Of a DNA stretch of 14,677 bases, positions 6,688 through 12,162 are shown piece after piece. The stretch lies in assembly GCA_016291275.1 (NCBI GenBank), contig JAEEWY010000016.1, forward strand, positions 1-14,677. Reading direction: 5' to 3'. This stretch comes from Methanobrevibacter sp. Its GTDB lineage: Archaea; Methanobacteriota; Methanobacteria; Methanobacteriales; Methanobacteriaceae. Under the pieces are notes generated by a model, which was not told the DNA's origin, searched no databases, and worked only from the letters and a program-made list of their open reading frames with translations. The position numbers and the translations under genes are program-made. The first letter of the stretch is position 1. Every line of letters begins with the position of its first letter.

Positions 6688-7440
6688 TTAAGGTTCCCAG
6701 ACTCCTAAAAGCTTTTCAACTTCATCCTGGAAATCCAAGAACTCTCTTGATTCTCTTTGACGAGGTCTTTCAAGAGGAACCTCTACTACATCTTTTATTC
6801 TACCTGGCCTTTTATCCATGATCACAATCTTGTCTGCCAAATAGACCGCTTCATCAACATCGTGAGTGACGAAAAGAATAGTGGTTTCGAATCTTTTCCA
6901 AACTCCAATCAATTGTTCCTGCAAGGTATGCCTATTCAACATGTCAACTGCTGAAAACGGTTCATCCATAAGCAAGACAGGAGTGTGGTTCAATAAGGAA
7001 CGGATAATAGCTACCCTTTGCTTCATACCACCTGAAAGCTCATGAGGATAACTGTATTTAAAGTCAGCCAATCCAACTCTTTCAAGATATCTTTCAGCAG
7101 CAGCAAGATTTTCCTCTTTACTATGCTCTCCGGATAAATTTAAACCAAACATTACATTATCTAAAACATTTAACCAAGGGAATAAAGAATATTGTTGGAA
7201 AATGAACCCTCTTTCCTTAGAAGGACCTTCTACAAGTTCTCCTCTATCGTAAATCTCACCTTCATCAGGTTCTTCCAAACCTGCAACCATTCTTAGAAGG
7301 GTTGTTTTTCCACAACCGGAAGGCCCTAAAAGACAGATAAGCTCTCCATCATCAACATGCAAATTGACATCCTTTAAAGCCATGAAATCTTTATCTTTAG
7401 TAATAAATGATTTAGAAACATTTTTTATATCAATTGCCAA
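6688..7440 (-). CDS. ABC importer ATPase, nitrate/sulfonate/taurine type (SsuB/TauB-like)
   Basis: This cytoplasmic ATPase powers the importer encoded with the permease and binding protein upstream. The 250-residue protein has a complete nucleotide-binding domain: Walker A GPSGCGKTT (39-47), Q-loop FQQYSLFPW (81-89), signature LSGGMKQR (135-142), Walker B VLLMDEP (155-161) and H-loop H193 in VTHDVDEA. The Q-loop SLFPWL, PFSAVD after Walker B and the RPGRI segment near 211-215 are typical of the SsuB/TauB/NrtD group. The start is taken as the TTG at 7438-7440, four to six bases after an AAGGTGTT ribosome binding site on the minus strand. The in-frame GTG at 7449 is part of that binding site, so it is an improbable start. 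The gene is 56 bases after the permease gene and separated from it by an inverted repeat. The substrate cannot be read from this subunit. Confidence 0.93.
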   Translation of the reverse strand: MAIDIKNVSKSFITKDKDFMALKDVNLHVDDGELICLLGPSGCGKTTLLRMVAGLEEPDEGEIYDRGELVEGPSKERGFIFQQYSLFPWLNVLDNVMFGLNLSGEHSKEENLAAAERYLERVGLADFKYSYPHELSGGMKQRVAIIRSLLNHTPVLLMDEPFSAVDMLNRHTLQEQLIGVWKRFETTILFVTHDVDEAVYLADKIVIMDKRPGRIKDVVEVPLERPRQRESREFLDFQDEVEKLLGVWEP

Positions 7441-7468
7441 TATAAACACCTTTTAATAATAACTGAAA

Positions 7469-7503
7469 CTGGTAATTTCCTCATTATTATTCCTAATTAC
7501 CAG
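7469..7503. repeat. 9-bp perfect inverted repeat between permease and ATPase genes
   Basis: CTGGTAATT (7469-7477) and AATTACCAG (7495-7503) are exact inverted copies around a 17-base loop, overlapping the permease stop codon. In the leftward mRNA it would form a stem-loop about 28 bases before the ATPase start. It lacks a strong T-run after it, so RNA stabilisation or pausing between the two cistrons is more likely than termination. Confidence 0.5.
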
Positions 7504-8240
7504 AATATTCTATCTTGTGCTTTTCTAAATCCATAATCAAATAAAATACCGATTATACCAATAATTATCATACCAACTACAACAGTTCCTGGCTGGAACA
7601 ATTGACTTGCAGTCAAGATCATATATCCTAATCCTCTGCTTGAAGCAATCATCTCAGCGGATACGGTACACATCAATGCAATACTTACACCTACCTTAAG
7701 CCCTGATACAATGTAAGGCAATGCGGAAGGAAGCACGATTTGAGTCAATATATTCCAATTGTTAGCACCTAAAGTCTGAGCAGCTTCAATCAATACCTTA
7801 TCGGTTCTCTTTACACCGTCAATGGTGTATACAAGTACTGAGAATACACAACCGATGAAGATAACGAATACTGCAGATGATAATCCTATACCAAACCATA
7901 AAATGGAAAATGGAATCCATGAGATAGGTGGAATAGGCCTTAAGATACTAATAATCAAGGAACTTAATCTATCTAAAGTTTCATACCATCCAAGAATTAT
8001 TCCTAAAGGAATTGCAACTGCTGATGCAAGGATAATACCTGAAAATACTTTTACAAGAGTGCTTGAGGTATGCATGAACAATTTTCCATTGCTTAATAAA
8101 GTCCAAGCCGCAGTGAATACATTTAAAGGACTTGGTAAAATATAGAATGGAATCAAATGCAAACCATCAGTAAGCAAATACCAAATGATAAGAAGTATTG
8201 CCGGTACGATAAATGGTAATAATTCTTTCTTAATATCCAT
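7497..8240 (-). CDS. ABC importer permease, nitrate/sulfonate/taurine type (SsuC/TauC-like)
   Basis: This integral membrane subunit forms the translocation path of the importer. The 247-residue protein has about six hydrophobic segments, at roughly 8-25, 63-85, 93-117, 120-140, 180-200 and 215-235. The RPIPPISWIPFSILWFGIG stretch (101-119) is characteristic of SsuC/TauC permeases, and the EAA loop EAAQTLGANNWNILTQIVLPSALP (152-175) docks the ATPase. The start is the ATG at 8238-8240, preceded by GTGAT with 3-base spacing on the minus strand. A TATA-like element at 8263-8272 lies close upstream. Together with a terminator-like hairpin after the binding-protein gene, this suggests the permease and ATPase can be transcribed separately from the binding protein. 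Substrate is not determined; sulfonates, taurine, nitrate-like anions or a thiamine pyrimidine precursor are all possible for this family. Confidence 0.93.
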   Translation of the reverse strand: MDIKKELLPFIVPAILLIIWYLLTDGLHLIPFYILPSPLNVFTAAWTLLSNGKLFMHTSSTLVKVFSGIILASAVAIPLGIILGWYETLDRLSSLIISILRPIPPISWIPFSILWFGIGLSSAVFVIFIGCVFSVLVYTIDGVKRTDKVLIEAAQTLGANNWNILTQIVLPSALPYIVSGLKVGVSIALMCTVSAEMIASSRGLGYMILTASQLFQPGTVVVGMIIIGIIGILFDYGFRKAQDRIFW

Positions 8241-8262
8241 TAAATCACTATCTTAAATTGTT

Positions 8263-8272
8263 TTAATATAAT
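8263..8272 (-). promoter_or_regulatory. Putative internal promoter before the permease gene
   Basis: ATTATATTAA on the minus strand is centred about 27 bases before the permease ATG. The 256 bases between the binding-protein stop and this start are AT-rich and contain no gene. A short inverted repeat CGATT-AGA-AATCG at 8297-8309 lies just upstream of the box, but I attach no role to it. Confidence 0.35.
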
Positions 8273-8409
8273 TTATTAACTAACAATTAATATCACCGAT
8301 TAGAAATCGAAAATCAAAAATAATTAATTAATGAATTATATCATTCATATATTAATAATTAACTTTCTTTAATATATATAATTTAGCATTTAAAAAAAGT
8401 CAAGTATAA

Positions 8410-8485
8410 ATGAGAATAAAAAAAATTGAAAATAAATAAGAAAATTAAAAAAATAGAAAAAATAAGAATTGCTCAAATAGAGCAA
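8410..8485 (-). terminator. Terminator-like hairpin after the binding-protein gene
   Basis: TTGCTC (8469-8474) and GAGCAA (8480-8485) form a perfect 6-bp stem with a 5-base loop. In the leftward transcript it is followed by a long T-rich tract down to about 8410. Partial termination here would leave more binding-protein mRNA than permease/ATPase mRNA, a common arrangement in importer operons. Confidence 0.5.
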
Positions 8486-8492
8486 GTCTTAT

Positions 8493-8506
8493 AGATTTAT
8501 AAATCT
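8493..8506. repeat. 14-bp perfect palindrome at the binding-protein stop codon
   Basis: AGATTTATAAATCT is its own reverse complement and includes the TAA stop (8497-8499) of the binding-protein gene. With no loop it would form a poor hairpin in RNA. Being AT-rich, it may be chance, though it lies just before the terminator-like hairpin. Confidence 0.4.
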
Positions 8507-9444
8507 GCGAAGATTTGATCTTGAGTTAAAGGTTTTTGTAAAAGACCTAATTTTACTTCAAGGTTCATGAATGCCATTACATTTTGTTTGTAAGTGCTGT
8601 CTAAACCGGAAATGAAAGTAGTGTCTTTGATTACACTTGCTTGCAAGTCTTTATCAGGAACAATGTCTTCAGGTAAGCATGCAGCTGCTTCTGCAGGGTT
8701 TTCATTAGTGAATGCAGTTGCATTTTCATGAGCAGCTAAGACTTTTTTCAATTCTTCAGGATGATTGTTGATGAAGTCTTCTCTTGCTACAACACAACAG
8801 CATGGGTGACCAGGAATGATTTCTCCACTGGTTTCAACTAATTTACCGTCACCGTTTTTAACTGCAATGGAAGCATATGGTTCCCAAATGATCATTGCAT
8901 CAACTTGACCTGCTTTTAAAGCGTCAGTCATTTGAGCAGCTTTCATGGTAGTGAATTCAACATCACTGGTTTTCACGCCAGCTTGGGTTAAAGCAGAGGT
9001 TAAAAGCATGTTTTGAATGGTTGCTTCACCAGGAGTTGCTACAGTTTTGCCTTTTAAGTCAGCAACAGTGTTGATTCCACTGTTCTTATTAGCAACGATG
9101 GAACTTCCTTCAATTTGAGCACCGGATACAACTTTTACTGGAACTCCTTGAGAAATGGAAGACATTACAGGAGTGATACCTGCATAACCAATATCGATAT
9201 CTCCACTTGCCATAGCAGTCATTAAGTCTCCACCATTGTTAAATTGGGTTAATTCAACAGTAAGACCTTGATCTTCAAACATTTTCTTTTCTTGTGCAAC
9301 GAAAAGTGCGGTGTCGTGATCGGATGGTAAGTGACCGATTCTTACAACATTGTCACCAGAGCCACCGCTGGTTGCAAAGTAAGCACCTACAGCTACAAGA
9401 GCTATAATAATTACAGCAATAATTGCTAAAATTTTTTTATCCAT
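8497..9444 (-). CDS. ABC importer substrate-binding protein (SsuA/TauA/NrtA, NMT1/THI5-like fold)
   Basis: This extracytoplasmic solute receptor feeds the permease and ATPase downstream. The 315-residue protein starts MDKK followed by a hydrophobic segment (about 5-24) and a small-residue linker, so it is exported and either cleaved or membrane-anchored; no lipobox cysteine is present. The mature part follows the SsuA/THI5-like pattern: VVRIGHLPSDHDTALFVAQEKKMFEDQGL (about 33-61), GDIDIGYAGITP (81-92), KGKTVATPG (131-139), LKAGQVDAMIIWEPYAS (176-192). An unusual triple cysteine occurs in PGHPCCCVVAREDF (211-224). The start is the ATG at 9442-9444, preceded by GTGAT on the minus strand. The frame is open 18 codons further, but that extension would bury the signal segment. 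A possible TATA box lies at 9484-9491. The bound ligand is unknown. Confidence 0.9.
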   Translation of the reverse strand: MDKKILAIIAVIIIALVAVGAYFATSGGSGDNVVRIGHLPSDHDTALFVAQEKKMFEDQGLTVELTQFNNGGDLMTAMASGDIDIGYAGITPVMSSISQGVPVKVVSGAQIEGSSIVANKNSGINTVADLKGKTVATPGEATIQNMLLTSALTQAGVKTSDVEFTTMKAAQMTDALKAGQVDAMIIWEPYASIAVKNGDGKLVETSGEIIPGHPCCCVVAREDFINNHPEELKKVLAAHENATAFTNENPAEAAACLPEDIVPDKDLQASVIKDTTFISGLDSTYKQNVMAFMNLEVKLGLLQKPLTQDQIFADL

Positions 9445-9483
9445 AAAAATCACTTTAATTTTTAAAATTAAACAAAAACTGTT

Positions 9484-9491
9484 CTTATAGA
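9484..9491 (-). promoter_or_regulatory. Putative TATA box of the ABC importer operon
   Basis: CTATAAGA on the minus strand is about 40-47 bases before the binding-protein ATG, which would give a leader near 20 bases containing the GTGAT ribosome binding site. An alternative, TTTTTATACG, lies at about 9512-9521. Confidence 0.35.
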
Positions 9492-10059
9492 ATCTCATTT
9501 AAGATTTTAATTCGTATAAAAACTTTTAAAATAATAAGTTGTTTTTTTATAAATTACTTTTATATAATTTAGAAAAAACTAATAATTTAAAATAAAGGTT
9601 TAATTTGAAATTAAAAAGGTATTTATCAATTAGCTTTTATGGAGTAATAAAATATAATTTAAAAACTTATTACTTATATTAATGATTGATAAACAAAGTA
9701 TATAATGTTTTTCATTAAATAAAGGCATGATAGATTAATAGTACAAAAAATAACTGAAATAATGATGAATAAATATTATTTAAACTATTAAAAAAGAACT
9801 AAATTAAAAAAATAGCACTGAAAATAAATTATTTTTAGAAATATCTGAAAAAAATCATAATAATAACTATTTAAAGGATTTTACTTGGTTAATAATAAAA
9901 TATATAACAATTGTTAAATACTAATATGCTTACATATTTGCACTATTAAAGTTACAAAAATTAGAAATGATGCACTAATAAACTAACAATGATAACTGAA
10001 TTAAGTATTAAAAATTGCCAATATTAGAATAGGATAAAGATGGCAAATAATGAAAAAAT

Positions 10060-10143
10060 AAGGATAAAAATAAGGATAAAAATAAGGATAAAAATAAGGA
10101 TAAAAATAAGGATAAAAATAAGGATAAAAATAAGGATAAAAAG
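10060..10143. repeat. Seven-copy 12-bp tandem repeat
   Basis: The unit AAGGATAAAAAT is repeated head to tail from 10060. Six copies are exact and the seventh (10132-10143) differs only in its last base. The array ends one base before the stop codon of the leftward zinc-ribbon/HTH gene. A decayed relative of the unit may lie near 10030-10040 (AGGATAAAGAT). On the minus strand each unit contributes a T5 run, so the array could act as a serial terminator. On the plus strand one frame reads Lys-Asp-Lys-Asn repeats, but a stop precedes it and there is no start codon. Confidence 0.95.
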
Positions 10144-10144
10144 A

Positions 10145-10528
10145 TCATTCATCTATATCAAAGAATTCGGGATTGCTCAATAGCTTATCCCTAAACAATT
10201 TAGATATTCTTGAAATGCATTGTCTGCTGTAATCCAACTCCTCAGACAATTGAGTGGTTGTTTTCTTATCTAAATTAAACAAGATATATAACATTACATT
10301 TAGAGGTATTTTGCTCTTATGGAAGATTGTTCCTGAAAAGTCATTGAAGTTAGCGCCGCAATCCTTGCACACATATCTTCTGGTCCTTCCTTGGTTTCCT
10401 CTACTGTTAACATTATATGATTTACATTTAGGACAATAGACTCCATTAACCCAACGGACACTCCTAAAGAATGCCATAGCTACCTGATCATCAGGAATTT
10501 CTACATTCGGATTAATAATATCTTTCAT
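10145..10528 (-). CDS. Small zinc-ribbon / helix-turn-helix protein related to IS1595-family transposase N-termini
   Basis: The 127-residue protein matches the N-terminal part of IS1595/ISXO2-type transposases. It has a zinc ribbon with C32, C35, C54 and C57 (YCPKCKSY and YVCKDCGANF), then FSGTIFHKSKIPL (64-76), the conserved linker of that family. A helix-turn-helix region follows at about 88-115 (KTTTQLSEELDYSRQCISRI). The catalytic DDE domain that should follow is absent; the protein stops at FDIDE. It is either a remnant of an insertion sequence or a domesticated DNA-binding protein. I place the start at the ATG at 10526-10528. A TATA box 22-32 bases upstream predicts a leaderless transcript, consistent with the missing ribosome binding site; 26 more in-frame codons upstream are AT-rich and unlikely to be translated. 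No terminal inverted repeats or target duplications were seen. Confidence 0.75.
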   Translation of the reverse strand: MKDIINPNVEIPDDQVAMAFFRSVRWVNGVYCPKCKSYNVNSRGNQGRTRRYVCKDCGANFNDFSGTIFHKSKIPLNVMLYILFNLDKKTTTQLSEELDYSRQCISRISKLFRDKLLSNPEFFDIDE

Positions 10529-10549
10529 GATAACAACTATTATTATTAA

Positions 10550-10560
10550 AATATATATAA
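10550..10560 (-). promoter_or_regulatory. Putative TATA box giving a leaderless mRNA for the zinc-ribbon/HTH gene
   Basis: TTATATATATT on the minus strand is centred about 27 bases before the ATG at 10528. The usual archaeal spacing puts the transcription start at or next to the start codon. No ribosome binding site precedes the ATG, which agrees with leaderless translation. Confidence 0.45.
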
Positions 10561-10660
10561 TTTTTGACATGTTTGTAATACTTGAAAAATTAAGGAAATA
10601 TAACATGAAGATTCATAAAAATCATCAGAAAATATACTATGAAAATGAAATAATCTAAAC

Positions 10661-10672
10661 ATATAAATATAA
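10661..10672 (+). promoter_or_regulatory. Putative TATA box of the F420-ligase-like gene
   Basis: ATATAAATATAA lies about 70-80 bases before the ATG at 10741. The usual distance of about 25 bases would put transcription initiation near 10690-10695, at the left arm of the inverted repeat at 10695-10714. Confidence 0.4.
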
Positions 10673-10694
10673 TTAAAAAAATAAAATAAATAGG

Positions 10695-10714
10695 TTGTTG
10701 GAATTATCCAACAA
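10695..10714. promoter_or_regulatory. Perfect inverted repeat at the predicted transcription start, possible operator or leader hairpin
   Basis: TTGTTGG (10695-10701) and CCAACAA (10708-10714) are exact inverted copies around AATTAT. The site stands out from the surrounding A/T-only sequence. It could bind a dimeric repressor over the start site or form a 7-bp hairpin at the 5' end of the mRNA, 10-15 bases before the AGGAG ribosome binding site at 10728-10732. Confidence 0.5.
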
Positions 10715-10740
10715 ATTTATGTTTATTAGGAGTAATAAAA

Positions 10741-11925
10741 ATGAGATGTGTTGGTACTGTTGTACGTGGAATAAGAACACCTATTATTAAAGAAAACGAT
10801 GATTTAGCTACCATAGTTGTAGATTCATTGATGGCAGCAAAGGAAAGTGAAGGATTCGAATTCAGAGACAAGGATATCGTTGCAATTACCGAAGCAGTTG
10901 TAGGTATTTCAGAAGGAAACTACGTAACTGTAGATGATGTTGCAGAAGACTTACAAAACAAGTTCCCATCTAAAAACATTGGAGTGACAAACCCTATCTT
11001 AAGTAGAAACAGATTCTCCATTATCTTAAAAGGTATTGCAAGAGCAATGGACAAAATCACTCTTTTAACCTCTTTCCCTTCAGATGAAGTAGGAAACGGT
11101 ATTTTAGATGAAGAAGTTTTAGATAAAAGCGAATACAACTTAGGAAGCGTCATCACTGAAGATGAATATAAAGAAACTTTCGGTTCATGGAAACACCCAT
11201 TCACCGGAATCAACATGATTGACTTTTACAGAGAATTGATTGAAAGTGAAGACTGTGAAGTTGAATTTGTCTTCTCAAATGATGTGAAAACAATTCTCGA
11301 CTATAACACTGATGTATTGACCTGTGATATCCATACCAGAGAAAAAACCACAAAAATGCTTAAGGAAGAAGGAGCTCATGTATTCGGACTTCACGAAGTT
11401 TTAACTGAACCTGTCGGAGATTCCGGCTGCAACCCTGATTTCGGATTACTCGGTTCCAACAAGGCAACTGAAGAAAGATTAAAATTATTCCCAAAAACAG
11501 GAGACACTCTCGTTAGAGAAGTACAAAAAAGATTGATTGACCTTACCGGAAAACAAATCGAAGTTATGGTTTACGGTGACGGTGCATTCAAGGACCCTGT
11601 CGGAAAGATTTGGGAATTAGCTGATCCTGTTGTTTCACCAGCACATACCGACGGATTGGTAGGATATCCTAATGAAATCAAATTGAAATACGTTTCTGAC
11701 AATAAATTCGCTGACTTGAAAGGAGACGAATTGAAAGAAGCAATTAAAGAAGAAATCAGACAAAAAGATGAAGACTTAACCGGACAAATGATTACCGAAG
11801 GAACCACACCAAGAGTATTGACTGACTTAATCGGTTCATTATGTGACTTAACCAGTGGTTCTGGAGATAAAGGAACTCCAGTTATATTCATCCAAGGATA
11901 CTTCGATAATTTAGCAAATGACTAA
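10741..11925 (+). CDS. F420-0:L-glutamate ligase superfamily protein, long form of unconfirmed function
   Basis: The N-terminal third follows the CofE pattern: VGTVVRGIRTPIIKENDDLATIVVDSL (4-30), then FEFRDKDIVAITEAVVGISEGNYV (39-62), resembling the DIVV..(T/Q)..VSKAEG segment of F420-0:glutamate ligases. At 394 residues it is much longer than true CofE (about 250). Its conserved centre and C-terminus, such as LTCDIHTREKTTKML, FGLLGSNKATEERLKLFP, YGDGAFKDPVGKIWELADPVVSPAHTDG and GTTPRVLTDLIGSLCDLTSGSGDKGTP, match what I remember of a long-form family also found in clostridia that make no F420. The substrate may therefore not be F420-0. It appears soluble and cytoplasmic. The ATG at 10741 is preceded by AGGAG at 10728-10732. 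The gene looks monocistronic, with its own promoter, an inverted repeat in the leader, and a long T-rich terminator. Confidence 0.75.
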   Translation: MRCVGTVVRGIRTPIIKENDDLATIVVDSLMAAKESEGFEFRDKDIVAITEAVVGISEGNYVTVDDVAEDLQNKFPSKNIGVTNPILSRNRFSIILKGIARAMDKITLLTSFPSDEVGNGILDEEVLDKSEYNLGSVITEDEYKETFGSWKHPFTGINMIDFYRELIESEDCEVEFVFSNDVKTILDYNTDVLTCDIHTREKTTKMLKEEGAHVFGLHEVLTEPVGDSGCNPDFGLLGSNKATEERLKLFPKTGDTLVREVQKRLIDLTGKQIEVMVYGDGAFKDPVGKIWELADPVVSPAHTDGLVGYPNEIKLKYVSDNKFADLKGDELKEAIKEEIRQKDEDLTGQMITEGTTPRVLTDLIGSLCDLTSGSGDKGTPVIFIQGYFDNLAND

Positions 11926-12057
11926 ATTATTTATCCTTTTTCTTTTTTTATTTTTTTATCATTTTTATTTTTTGAAAACAGCTTTTAGACTATTTTTAAC
12001 AATTTTATTGTTTATTACAATTTTTACTATTTTTTATGATTTTTTATTATTTTGTCA
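11926..12057 (+). terminator. Long T-rich terminator tract after the F420-ligase-like gene
   Basis: After the stop the plus strand carries many T4-T7 runs for about 130 bases, with no obvious hairpin. This is a strong candidate for archaeal U-tract termination and separates the gene from pyk. Confidence 0.55.
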
Positions 12058-12103
12058 ATATTGTTTCTCTTAATCTTATTTCTCTTAAAAGAAAAAACAA
12101 CAA

Positions 12104-12112
12104 ATTTATAAT
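12104..12112 (+). promoter_or_regulatory. Putative TATA box of pyk
   Basis: ATTTATAAT follows an A/C-rich stretch resembling a BRE and lies about 50-60 bases before the pyk start, implying a leader near 30 bases. ATATAAAT at about 12132-12139 is an alternative that would be very close to the start. Confidence 0.4.
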
Positions 12113-12162
12113 ATCTTCAAACATAATATCCATATAAATGATTACTTTTTGGAGATGCTAAT

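Larger units (their letters stand above)
9445..10144. other. 700-base AT-rich gene-free region
   Basis: I see no convincing gene on either strand. The first part holds the binding-protein promoter; the last part holds the 12-bp tandem repeat described separately. Minor structures are a 10-bp palindrome AACAATTGTT at 9906-9915 and a 6-bp inverted repeat TTGCCA (10015-10020) / TGGCAA (10041-10046). No DDE-domain remnant of the neighbouring transposase-like gene could be recognised in it, and there is no GC-rich patch suggesting a structured RNA. Confidence 0.6.

Noticed and set aside
6636..6821. Small plus-strand reading frame over the importer ATPase 3' end
   Set aside because: It lies mostly antisense to the conserved ATPase C-terminus, has no ribosome binding site, and starts inside a hairpin.
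8297..8309. CGATT-AGA-AATCG inverted repeat as an operator for the permease promoter
   Set aside because: The arms are only 5 bp with a 3-base loop; such repeats are expected by chance in this composition, and nothing else supports a role.
10060..10143. CRISPR array or replication iterons
   Set aside because: Units are 12 bp, directly adjacent with no spacers, and there are no cas or replication initiator genes nearby. It is a simple tandem repeat.
10060..10143. Lys-Asp-Lys-Asn repeat peptide on the plus strand
   Set aside because: An in-frame TGA at 10051-10053 precedes the array, there is no start codon, and the frame soon stops downstream.
9445..10640. A complete insertion sequence around the zinc-ribbon/HTH gene
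   Set aside because: No terminal inverted repeats, target-site duplication or DDE domain could be found on either side.
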